A program made the translations under genes and the position numbers. The notes under the pieces are model-generated. The model saw only the letters and a program-made list of their open reading frames with translations. It searched no databases and was not told the origin of the DNA. This document shows positions 26,444-34,618 of a stretch of DNA of 64,000 nucleotides, in pieces (position 1 is the stretch's first letter; each line of letters opens with the position of its first letter). Source of the stretch: Bacteroidetes bacterium HGW-Bacteroidetes-7 (GTDB taxonomy: Bacteria; Bacteroidota; Bacteroidia; Bacteroidales; UBA932); NCBI GenBank assembly GCA_002842465.1, contig PHDA01000007.1, positions 30,770 through 94,769 of the forward strand, written 5' to 3'.

Positions 26444-27805
26444 ATGAATAAATTTAAAATATTTATTGTTGAGGACGACACTTGGTACGCCAGTTTTTTA
26501 AGTCATTATCTTTCACTGAACAATGAATATGATGTTGAAAAATACACTACCGGAAAAGACTGTCTCAACAATCTGCATAAAAAACCCGCAATCATAACTC
26601 TTGATTTTAGTCTGCCCGATATGACAGGTAAAGAGCTACTCATCAAGATAAAAGAGATTCACCCCGAAATTCCGGTAATCATAATTTCCGGACAAGATGA
26701 CATCACAACGGCCGTTGATTTAATTAAAGAGGGTGCATGTGATTATATTGTTAAAAACGACGAGACAACAAATCGATTGTGGAATACAATCAGACTTCAG
26801 AGAGAAAACATCTCTCTAAAAACTGAAAATGAACGGTTGAAAAAAGAGGTCAGCAAAAAATACGATTTTTCCAAAACTATAATCGGTGAGAGCAAGGAGT
26901 TAAGAAAGGTCTTTGACGTTCTCGAAAAAGCTGCCGACACTCCGGTAAGTGTAACGATTACAGGAGAGACAGGAACCGGGAAGGAGCTGATAGCAAAAGC
27001 TATTCATTTCAGATCAAGTAGAAATGGCAAACCATTTGTTGCTGTTAATATTGGTGCTATTCCAAAAGAACTGGTAGAGAGCGAACTCTTTGGATACGAA
27101 AAAGGGGCCTATACCGGTGCACATACAAGAAAGGCCGGGATATTTGAAGAGGCCTCAGGTGGAACAATCTTTCTTGATGAAATAGCAGAGATGGATCTTA
27201 ATATTCAGAGCAAGTTTTTAAGAGTTATACAGGAAAGAGAGGTTAAGAGGATTGGCGGAAATAGCCTAATAAAGGTTGATGTAAGAATAATTACGGCATC
27301 CCACAAGAATTTAGCAGAAGAGGTTCAAAAGGGAAATTTCCGTACAGATCTATATTACAGAATCATGGGTATTCCAATAAATCTACCTCCTCTTAGAGAG
27401 AGGGGGAAAGATGTTGTTATTCTTGCCAAACATTTTGCTGACACCTACTGCAAAGAGAATAATATTGGAAAAATCTCTTTTACAGAGAATGCAATAACCA
27501 AACTTCTAAACTACTCCTATCCTGGGAATATTAGAGAGCTCAAGTCAACAATTGAACTATCAATAATTCTAAGTGATTCCAATGTTATTGATGCCGGACA
27601 GATTAGTTTTACCCCGGTCGGAAGCAATATTGCCGAACTTAATAAGAATATGACTCTGGATGAACATATGTTTTGTGTAATTAAAAGTTATCTGGATAAA
27701 TACGGAAACAACCTTACAGATGTTGCCAAAAGGCTTGGAATCAGCAGAGCCACAATCTACAGGTACCTGAAGGAGATGAATTTCGGAACATCGGTATCCA
27801 ATTAA
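26444..27805 (+). CDS. Second NtrC-family sigma-54 response regulator
   Basis: The 453-residue product has a receiver domain (Asp54 in 'ITLDFSLPD'), AAA+ with Walker A 'GETGTGKE' and Walker B 'GTIFLDEIAEM', and a short Fis-type helix-turn-helix ('NLTDVAKRLGISRATIYRYL'). The sigma-54 contact loop reads GAYTGA, a substitution of the central phenylalanine. No histidine kinase is adjacent, so it may receive phosphate from the NtrB-like kinase, from the orphan kinase at 17.6 kb or through the nearby Hpt protein. Its position right after the transpeptidase operon suggests joint control of the locus. Confidence 0.92.
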   Translation: MNKFKIFIVEDDTWYASFLSHYLSLNNEYDVEKYTTGKDCLNNLHKKPAIITLDFSLPDMTGKELLIKIKEIHPEIPVIIISGQDDITTAVDLIKEGACDYIVKNDETTNRLWNTIRLQRENISLKTENERLKKEVSKKYDFSKTIIGESKELRKVFDVLEKAADTPVSVTITGETGTGKELIAKAIHFRSSRNGKPFVAVNIGAIPKELVESELFGYEKGAYTGAHTRKAGIFEEASGGTIFLDEIAEMDLNIQSKFLRVIQEREVKRIGGNSLIKVDVRIITASHKNLAEEVQKGNFRTDLYYRIMGIPINLPPLRERGKDVVILAKHFADTYCKENNIGKISFTENAITKLLNYSYPGNIRELKSTIELSIILSDSNVIDAGQISFTPVGSNIAELNKNMTLDEHMFCVIKSYLDKYGNNLTDVAKRLGISRATIYRYLKEMNFGTSVSN

Positions 27806-27817
27806 GCTAACAGGTCT

Positions 27818-27850
27818 AAAAAAAAGAGCCGGTTAAATAAACCGGCTCTT
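27818..27850 (-). terminator. Terminator for the duplicated-domain lipoprotein gene
   Basis: AGAGCCGGTT and AACCGGCTCT flank a short loop; the A run at 27818-27825 gives a T run on the minus strand. It lies between convergent genes and may also act weakly for the plus-strand regulator. Confidence 0.8.
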
Positions 27851-27872
27851 AGCTAATTTGATGTATATCAAA

Positions 27873-28925
27873 TTAGAATCCTGCAACCGTTGCATGAGCA
27901 ACAACATATACAGCTCCGCTTAATCCTGAAACATTGAATGTATAAGAAGCTCCTGTTAGTGCGCCATTTGTCATTGGATACTGACCAGGTGCCGTTGTAT
28001 AATCTCCGTTTTTCAAAGGTAGCATATCTGTTCCTACGTAAAGATGGGCCTCTTTAAGTGTGTATGGGAAATTTAAATTATAAGTTACCACTGCTGAACT
28101 TCCATTGTAAACAACGTTTAGAACACCTACTAAAGTGCCTTTTGTAATGTCATTTTGACCAGCACCTGCATATATGTTAAAGTTGTAAGTTCCTGAATTC
28201 AAAGGGCCGACTGACCATCCCCAGCGAGCATTCTCATTCAGAATATCTTCAAATGTTGTTGCAAGAGTTGGTGAATATGCAAAAGCAGTCTCAGTTTTTT
28301 CAACCGGAGGTTCACCAACAATAATATCTTGTGATAGCGTGATACCAAAGTATGTTGCCCAGCTGCCTTTTTGTACAATTCTTGGACCGAATCCCCAGGC
28401 TGTTTCATTTTGATACACTGTTCCATTAAGTTTTCTTACAGATGCGTGAGCAGCAACAAAATAGTTTACAGGGTCAGGACCGGGAACATAGCCTATGGCT
28501 GTGAAAGGAATAGTAATTGAGTAAGTTGTTAGGCCTAAAAGGTTGTTTCCCTTGTATGGGAATTGACCAATAACTGGATTCCCGGCCTTGTTTGCAGGCA
28601 TATCTGATAGATTTTTACCGATCCATACGGCTACATCTACAAACTCCCAACCATTTATAAGATTAAATGAAATAACCAATGCGTCCTTGACATTGTCATT
28701 GTTAGTGTCAACATCTGTAAAAGACACCTGTCCTGCGTTAATTGTTTGACCGGCAAACATAGTAACAGAGTTTGTTGTCTGGTTTAAAATTGTAACCGCC
28801 TCCTGTTTCATAAGTAGAGACTCATTGTTTGAACTTACATCTTCAAGAAATGCCTCTTTGTTACATGACATTAAAGTGAGTGCAAAAATTGCTATTATTG
28901 AAAATGCTATATTTCTGTTTTTCAT
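27873..28925 (-). CDS. Secreted lipoprotein with two related beta domains
   Basis: I start at the ATG at 28925 (residue 18 of the track ORF), which puts the signal and lipobox 'ALTLMSC' at the N-terminus; the product is 350 residues. Two related segments are visible: 'VDVAVWIGKNLSDMP...GQFPY...YFVAAHASV' and 'EAHLYVGTDMLPLKN...GQYPM...YVVAHATV'. The protein is therefore an internal duplication of a beta-rich domain on a surface anchor. I know of no function. It stands alone between two terminators on the same strand. Confidence 0.75.
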   Translation of the reverse strand: MKNRNIAFSIIAIFALTLMSCNKEAFLEDVSSNNESLLMKQEAVTILNQTTNSVTMFAGQTINAGQVSFTDVDTNNDNVKDALVISFNLINGWEFVDVAVWIGKNLSDMPANKAGNPVIGQFPYKGNNLLGLTTYSITIPFTAIGYVPGPDPVNYFVAAHASVRKLNGTVYQNETAWGFGPRIVQKGSWATYFGITLSQDIIVGEPPVEKTETAFAYSPTLATTFEDILNENARWGWSVGPLNSGTYNFNIYAGAGQNDITKGTLVGVLNVVYNGSSAVVTYNLNFPYTLKEAHLYVGTDMLPLKNGDYTTAPGQYPMTNGALTGASYTFNVSGLSGAVYVVAHATVAGF

Positions 28926-29034
28926 ATGTGGATATTTTAAAATGTTTTTAATTAAATATATCAACATAATACCCAATTATATGCCAAATTCATATAATGC
29001 TGCTATCTAGCGCATTAGAGTTTTATCCAATTAA

Positions 29035-29081
29035 AATACCGTATCAAAATAAGACAAGCTATCTCAATTTGATACGGTATT
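29035..29081 (-). terminator. Long hairpin after the Hpt gene
   Basis: AATACCGTATCAAA and TTTGATACGGTATT are perfect 14-bp arms around a 19-base loop. On the minus strand it begins 20 bases after the Hpt stop and is followed by TTAATT, so it is a likely terminator with a weak T tract. Confidence 0.6.
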
Positions 29082-29100
29082 GTTGGTTTTATGAGCTACT

Positions 29101-29451
29101 CTAAAGTGTGTTCATTTCACTTTTTAATTCCTCACAAAGAACAGGATACCAATGCTTTAAGCTCTCCATCCCCGTTTTTATCTTTTCTGTATCTGTTCCC
29201 ACTGATGAGTGAAGTGTGACAATTTCTGCGGCAACCTGGTCGTTTGCAATAAGCCCTATACTTCCCTTAAGCTTATGAAGCACACCTTTCAACCTTTGAA
29301 GATCGCCAGCCTCGTAGGCGGTAACAGCCTCTTCAAAATATGCAGGGATAGTATCAAAAAATTCTATAACCATCTCTTTTACCGATGGCATATCGCCATC
29401 AAGCATTGTAATAAGTTTATTCAGATTGCAATATTTATTATTCTTTACCAT
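29101..29451 (-). CDS. Hpt-domain phosphotransfer protein
   Basis: The product is a single Hpt domain with the phospho-accepting histidine in 'VLHKLKGSIGLIA'. Such proteins relay phosphate between a hybrid kinase and a response regulator. The ATG at 29451 gives 116 residues, a normal Hpt length; the track start at 29499 adds 16 residues of no obvious role and cannot be excluded. The nearest regulator without its own kinase is the sigma-54 activator 1.3 kb away, but no hybrid kinase is in the window. Confidence 0.8.
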   Translation of the reverse strand: MVKNNKYCNLNKLITMLDGDMPSVKEMVIEFFDTIPAYFEEAVTAYEAGDLQRLKGVLHKLKGSIGLIANDQVAAEIVTLHSSVGTDTEKIKTGMESLKHWYPVLCEELKSEMNTL

Positions 29452-29536
29452 ATCTACAAAGTTCAGATTAGAAGAAGTTAAAGTTACAAAATTTCGCACA
29501 TATTTTTCAATTCTTGAATTTTCAATTAATTACTTC

Positions 29537-29567
29537 GTTGAATTTAAGGTTGAAAATTTTATATTTG
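29537..29567 (+). promoter_or_regulatory. Promoter of the PrsW operon
   Basis: TATATTTG (29560-29567) is a full TAnnTTTG -7 box, and GTTG (29537-29540) lies 19 bases upstream, close to a TTTG -33 element. The ATG is 25 bases downstream. Confidence 0.6.
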
Positions 29568-29592
29568 TAAACCTTCTGTTAAAAATCACTCA

Positions 29593-30588
29593 ATGGAAAT
29601 TGTCTTAAGCGTTTTGCCGGTTATGCTTTTTTTGCTTTTCCTTTTTATGATGGATAGCTTTAAACTGGTTTCCGGGAAAATTGTTCTCGCTTCATTTTTC
29701 TGGGGGATAACATGTGCATTTGTTGCTTATGTTATCAACAGCTTTGCAATAGCTACATTTTCCCATGGTTTACAGGTACATTCAAAATACATAGCTCCTC
29801 TGCTGGAAGAGCTGATAAAGACAGGTTTCGTTATCTATCTCGTATCAGTAAAGAGAGTGGGTTTTACCATTGATGCTGCAATTTATGGCTTTGCAACAGG
29901 GGCCGGTTTTTCTATGGTAGAGAATATCTATTATATGTATACCCTTCCGGATGCCTCATTTCTTGTATGGATTATCAGAGGTTTTGGTACTGCTCTGATG
30001 CATGGCGGTTGTACGGCAATTTTCGCAGTTATTTTTGTAGGAGGTAAAATAAAAGAGAGGGGCTCACTTTTATCTTTTTTAATTGCCCTTATATCTGTTA
30101 CTCTTATACATTCTGCATTTAACCATTTTTATATAAATCCTGTTATTCAAACTCTCGGGATTATAATTCTTCTTCCTCTATTTTTCATAATTGTTTTTCG
30201 ATATAATATAAACCAGCTTGGAGAATGGCTCGAGGTAGAATTCAGCAGCGAGATAGAGATGCTCAGGATGATTAACCGGGGAGAATTATCATCAACAAAA
30301 GCTGGGAAGTATTTTCTCTCCATAAAAGAACAGTTTTCTAAGGAGGTAATTGTTGACATGTATTGTTATCTGAGAATTTATATGGAACTCTCCATCAAAG
30401 CTAAGAGTAATATAATGCTTAAAGAGAGTGGTATTGAAATTGTTAAAGACCCTGAAATATCAGATAAGCTTGCCGAATTTAAGATGTTACGAAAGAGAAT
30501 CGGAAAGGTCGGAGAACTTGTTCTTTCTCCACTGATAAGAATGAATTACAGAAATCTCTGGAAAATTAACCAAAACTTTATACTATGA
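29593..30588 (+). CDS. PrsW family intramembrane metalloprotease
   Basis: The 331-residue product has about eight membrane helices and the PrsW/CAAX-type motifs: 'LLEELIK' (Glu72-Glu73), 'MVENIYYMY', 'MHGGCTAIF' and 'IHSAFNHFY'. The glutamates and histidines should bind metal within the membrane. In Bacillus subtilis PrsW makes the first cut in the anti-sigma factor RsiW. A soluble tail of about 110 residues follows the last helix. The next gene overlaps by 4 bases and encodes a single-span membrane protein, which makes it a candidate substrate or partner. Confidence 0.85.
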   Translation: MEIVLSVLPVMLFLLFLFMMDSFKLVSGKIVLASFFWGITCAFVAYVINSFAIATFSHGLQVHSKYIAPLLEELIKTGFVIYLVSVKRVGFTIDAAIYGFATGAGFSMVENIYYMYTLPDASFLVWIIRGFGTALMHGGCTAIFAVIFVGGKIKERGSLLSFLIALISVTLIHSAFNHFYINPVIQTLGIIILLPLFFIIVFRYNINQLGEWLEVEFSSEIEMLRMINRGELSSTKAGKYFLSIKEQFSKEVIVDMYCYLRIYMELSIKAKSNIMLKESGIEIVKDPEISDKLAEFKMLRKRIGKVGELVLSPLIRMNYRNLWKINQNFIL

Positions 30589-31664
30589 AAACAAGAACAA
30601 CATTAGCAGTCACTGCTGCTGGTTTTTTTGGCATTATTGCCGGGTTCCTTATCGGGATCTCTGTTGAATATCCACTGGTAAATAATGACTCAATTTCAGG
30701 AACCATAGGCAAGGTAAAAAAATACAGCAATGCTAAGGCAACTGAGGCCGATCTTATGCTTCAAAACGAACTTGCTTCTGACACCCTTCTCCTTAATTCA
30801 ATGAAAAACTACCTGAACTTCTATTATGCAAATGCAATTGATTTAGGTGAAAAAATTGAAATGGTAGTTAATGCATCAAAATCTAATGCGGATTTTAGCA
30901 CTAAATACAGCGAAAATATTGCAGCCATCCAAAGGTATGGTCAATTTATAAATTCAACCCGCACAGACTTGCTTATGATGCTTGCCTTATGCAATGATCC
31001 TCAGAATACAAATGCAGTAATGCTAAAGAACTTTACCGTCCAGGTTAATAATATAGTTACACGTACCAATTATTACAGGAGCAGCGTTATTGACATGATT
31101 AACATTATTGAGAATTACATTAAAGAGAATCCTCAAGAATCGGCTAAAGGACTTGCAAAGGCTCATGACTTGCTCACCTATAATCAGGGCGTCACAGCAG
31201 TTGTAACCAATGATAAAGTATTGTTAAAATACCTGGATAAAAAGAGATTTTTCGTTTCTGATATAGAGTCTGGAGAAGTTGATGCAATAAAAAGCAAAAT
31301 TGAGACAGATAAATTGCAGCTTAAAAGTTTTTGGGACTCAGAAAAACTGGGAATCGGGTTTTATGATTTTGAAAAACTTGGTTTTATGGATATTGAACAG
31401 ATGGGGAAAATAATTGCTTTTGATTCTGAAAAAATTGGAATCACCTTTTTTGATGCAGAAAAACTTGGTTTTTTTGATGTAGAAAAGTTGGGCAGAATAA
31501 TTGCCTTTGACTCTGAAAAACTTGGCATGAGGTCAAACATAAGCTCGGCCGAACTAGGCGGACGACCTTTATTTTTTGATTCTGAAAAGCTGGGTATATT
31601 TTTTGATTCTGAAAAACTAGGGACTGGATTTACCGACTCTGAAAAATTGGGATTAGTTTACTAA
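30585..31664 (+). CDS. Single-span membrane protein with a DSEKLG repeat tail
   Basis: The 359-residue product has one hydrophobic segment near the N-terminus (about 7-27), a mostly helical middle, and from about residue 250 a tail made of roughly ten copies of a seven-residue unit, best copies FDSEKLG. The repeats are separated by short hydrophobic spacers of 1-7 residues ('IIA', 'IFF'). I recognise no family. Four-base overlap with the PrsW gene and a 2-base gap to the next gene show tight co-expression. The regular D/E-K-L-G pattern could build a repeat solenoid or a binding tail. Confidence 0.75.
   Translation: MKTRTTLAVTAAGFFGIIAGFLIGISVEYPLVNNDSISGTIGKVKKYSNAKATEADLMLQNELASDTLLLNSMKNYLNFYYANAIDLGEKIEMVVNASKSNADFSTKYSENIAAIQRYGQFINSTRTDLLMMLALCNDPQNTNAVMLKNFTVQVNNIVTRTNYYRSSVIDMINIIENYIKENPQESAKGLAKAHDLLTYNQGVTAVVTNDKVLLKYLDKKRFFVSDIESGEVDAIKSKIETDKLQLKSFWDSEKLGIGFYDFEKLGFMDIEQMGKIIAFDSEKIGITFFDAEKLGFFDVEKLGRIIAFDSEKLGMRSNISSAELGGRPLFFDSEKLGIFFDSEKLGTGFTDSEKLGLVY
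31332..31661 (+). repeat. In-frame DSEKLG repeats
   Basis: The DNA encodes WDSEKLG, YDFEKLG, MDIEQMG, FDSEKIG, FDAEKLG, FDVEKLG, FDSEKLG, a decayed copy near 'SSAELGG', FDSEKLG, FDSEKLG and TDSEKLG. Spacing is irregular. Codon choice varies between copies, so the array is not a fresh slippage product. Confidence 0.85.
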
Positions 31665-31666
31665 AG

Positions 31667-34609
31667 ATGAAAAGACTTCTGTCTATTCTCTCTCTCTCTT
31701 TTCTTATTTTACTCCCCTCCCGGATTAATTCTCAGGAGATAAACAGAGTAAAATCGGGAAATCTTGAGCTTATCTATTTTGGCAAACGCTACAGCTTTCT
31801 GGTGCCCCATGTTGTTTCTACTTATCACAATGCATCAAAGTTCCATTCAAAATTCTGGAACTACAAAGACAACACCACCTATTTGATGCTCAATGATTTT
31901 GAAGACATGGGGCACGGCGGGGCTATTGTTATGCCCTTAAATCAGATACACCTTGGCATATCACCATACAGTTTTGCTTTTAGTATAATTCCTTCTAATG
32001 AGAGGTTTCAATGGCTATTTAACCACGAATTCACACATCTTGTAATGGCCGACAAACCAGATAAAAGAGATCTATTTTTTCGAAAAATTCTGCTGGGCAA
32101 AGTAAGACGTACAGAAGAGTATCCGCTTTCTGCTCTTTGGAGCTATTTTACAACTCCACGGTGGTTCTCACCCAGATGGTATCACGAGGGTATAGCTTGT
32201 TTTCTGGAGACATGGATGTCCGGTGGGATGGGAAGAGCTATGGGCTATTACGATGAGATGTATTTTCGCACTATTGTAAAAGAGGGTCAAAAGATATACT
32301 CATTAGTAGGGTTAGATACCGAGGGGACTACGATAGATTTTCAAGTTGGTGCAAACTCTTATCTGTATGGTACAAGATTTATAACATATCTTGCCTATAA
32401 ATATGGTATAGATAAGCTAAAACAGTTTTATGACAGATCAGAAGGGAGCAAAGCATTCTATGCAACGCAGTTTAAAGCTGTTTACTATAGAGGAACAGAT
32501 GAAATTTGGAATGAATGGATTGAGTGGGAGAATAATTTTCAAAGAGAGAATCTTGAATCTGTACGGAAATATCCGGTTATAGATTTCAACCCTATAACTG
32601 AAAAACCATTGGGGAGTGTTTCAAAACTTGAATATAATCCAACTACCGATAAAATTTATGCATCTGTCAATTATCCGGGGGTCATTTCACAAATTGCTGA
32701 AATTGACAGAAAAACCGGAGAGTCCAGAAAGCTTGCCACTCTTGATTCCCCACAATTATACTACTCCACTCATATTGCCTACAACCCCGTTAAAGAAAAA
32801 CTCTACTTTTCTGAACACAATAGTAAATATCGTTCTCTTGCTGAAGTAGATATAAAAACAGGGAGGAAAAGGATAGTTAAAAAAATGACAAGAACAGGTG
32901 ATATTGCAGTTAATATTATTGATAACAGCATCTGGGGAGTTATGCACGATAACGGATATTCTGTGTTGGTAAAGATTCCTGAGCCCTTTGATAAGGTAAT
33001 ACCAATGTTTACTGCTCCTTTTGGAAGAGCCATTTTTGATATTGACATTTCACACAACGGAGAGCTGTTAAGTGCGACAATGTCGGGTGTAAAGGGAGAG
33101 CAGTCGGTCATACTTTTTGATCTGGCAGATCTGGAGATTGGAAAAACAAATTACAAAACGCTAATTGAGCAAGAAGATGTAACTCTCACTCAGTTCAGGT
33201 TTTCTTCCGACGACCGTTATCTTACAGGAACCTCCTACTTTACCGGGATATCTAATATATGGAGAATCAACCTTGACAATAACGAATTTGAAATGTTGTC
33301 AAATGATGATACAGGACTATTTATGCCGGTTGAACTATCTCCTGATTCACTTATTGTACTTAAGTTTTTCAGGGACGGTATGAAACCCGGAATTATCCCT
33401 TCTAAGGTGATTAACGATGCAAACGCAATAGAATTCCTTGGGAATATGGTACACCGGGACCATCCTGAAGTTGAGGAGTGGTCACTGCCTCCTGCCTCAT
33501 CTGTGAAAAGCCTCCCTCAAACAGGAGAACCACAAAAATACTACCCCATAAAAGAGATGAAGTTAATTAATGGTTATCCTGATATTGCAGGTTTTAAGGA
33601 GACTATCGCTGCAGGATATCGGATGAATTGGAGGGATCCTCTGGGTGTCAGCAATATTGACCTCTTCATGGCACTATCTCCATGGAGCAATTATGAAAAC
33701 AATCAGAAAATTCATTTGTCAGCCGAATGGCATTTGTGGAACTGGATTTTTTCAGCAAACTATAATAAAACACATTTCTATGACCTTTTTGGACCAACAA
33801 AGAGGAGTAGAGCAGGTTACTCCTTTGGTATTGAGTATAAACGCACAAAATCACTCTACTCTCCTTTTAAAACATTTTATAATATAGGGGTCTATACATT
33901 TGGAGATCTTGAGGTTCTCCCGGATTATCAGAACATTACAACACCAATTAAGAATCTTCATATGGCAACAGCGACTTATGGTCTGTCAAAACTAAGGAGA
34001 ACACTGGGAGCTGTAACAGATGAAAAGGGATACTCATGGAAAATAAATGGAACCACTCTGGTTGCTAAAAGTGACTTTTATCCGACTTTTGTCTCTGATC
34101 AAGAGTTTGGATTTCTGATTCCGGGTATAAGGAACAGTAGTTTATGGATAAGAAACAGTCTCGGAGTATCTGTCGGCGAAAGAGAATCCGGCCTCTCTCA
34201 TTTCTATTTTGGCGGATTCAGAAATAACTATGTAGATTGGCAGCCATCTGAACAGTACAGAAGCACTTTGGCATTCCCGGGAGCAGAAATTGACGAACTG
34301 AGCGGGTACAACTATTTAAAGACAATGGCAGAGATTAATCTTCCACCACTTAGGCTTAAGAATGTCGGAACAACTTGGCTATACCCCACTTTTGTAAAGG
34401 GGTCACTATTTGGAACTCACCTTGTGACAGATTTTGACAAATCAATGCATACAAATAATTACTTTAATGCCGGTGTTCAGATAGATTTTCAAGTAGTATT
34501 ATTTTCGTATATAAAAACCACGTGGTCTGCAGGCTATGCTAGGAAATTTGATCCAAATAAAAGATTTTCAGAGCAGTTCATGCTATCTTTAAAATTATTG
34601 GGAGATTAA
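31667..34609 (+). CDS. Large secreted gluzincin-like metallopeptidase with propeller and barrel regions
   Basis: The 980-residue product has a signal peptide (about 1-23). HExxH appears as 'NHEFTHLVM' (His120, Glu121, His124), with a downstream glutamate in 'RWYHEGIACFLET' (Glu174), the arrangement of peptidase_MA-type gluzincins. From about 310 to 620 it has TolB/WD40-like blades ('KLYFSEHNSKY', 'DISHNGELLSA'). The last 300 residues are aromatic-rich strands ending in 'FMLSLKLLGD' and could be an outer-membrane barrel. A surface protease with its own membrane anchor is my inference. It is the third gene of the PrsW cassette. Confidence 0.8.
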   Translation: MKRLLSILSLSFLILLPSRINSQEINRVKSGNLELIYFGKRYSFLVPHVVSTYHNASKFHSKFWNYKDNTTYLMLNDFEDMGHGGAIVMPLNQIHLGISPYSFAFSIIPSNERFQWLFNHEFTHLVMADKPDKRDLFFRKILLGKVRRTEEYPLSALWSYFTTPRWFSPRWYHEGIACFLETWMSGGMGRAMGYYDEMYFRTIVKEGQKIYSLVGLDTEGTTIDFQVGANSYLYGTRFITYLAYKYGIDKLKQFYDRSEGSKAFYATQFKAVYYRGTDEIWNEWIEWENNFQRENLESVRKYPVIDFNPITEKPLGSVSKLEYNPTTDKIYASVNYPGVISQIAEIDRKTGESRKLATLDSPQLYYSTHIAYNPVKEKLYFSEHNSKYRSLAEVDIKTGRKRIVKKMTRTGDIAVNIIDNSIWGVMHDNGYSVLVKIPEPFDKVIPMFTAPFGRAIFDIDISHNGELLSATMSGVKGEQSVILFDLADLEIGKTNYKTLIEQEDVTLTQFRFSSDDRYLTGTSYFTGISNIWRINLDNNEFEMLSNDDTGLFMPVELSPDSLIVLKFFRDGMKPGIIPSKVINDANAIEFLGNMVHRDHPEVEEWSLPPASSVKSLPQTGEPQKYYPIKEMKLINGYPDIAGFKETIAAGYRMNWRDPLGVSNIDLFMALSPWSNYENNQKIHLSAEWHLWNWIFSANYNKTHFYDLFGPTKRSRAGYSFGIEYKRTKSLYSPFKTFYNIGVYTFGDLEVLPDYQNITTPIKNLHMATATYGLSKLRRTLGAVTDEKGYSWKINGTTLVAKSDFYPTFVSDQEFGFLIPGIRNSSLWIRNSLGVSVGERESGLSHFYFGGFRNNYVDWQPSEQYRSTLAFPGAEIDELSGYNYLKTMAEINLPPLRLKNVGTTWLYPTFVKGSLFGTHLVTDFDKSMHTNNYFNAGVQIDFQVVLFSYIKTTWSAGYARKFDPNKRFSEQFMLSLKLLGD

Positions 34610-34618
34610 CTTGCATTT

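Noticed and set aside
26074-26451. 125-residue plus-strand ORF between the membrane-anchored unknown and the second activator
   Set aside because: It overlaps both supported genes in another frame and shows no domain or start signal.
28971-28990. Second sigma-54-like site upstream of the duplicated-domain lipoprotein (minus strand TTTGGCATATAATTGGG)
   Set aside because: The -12 half lacks TTGC at the required 10-base spacing.
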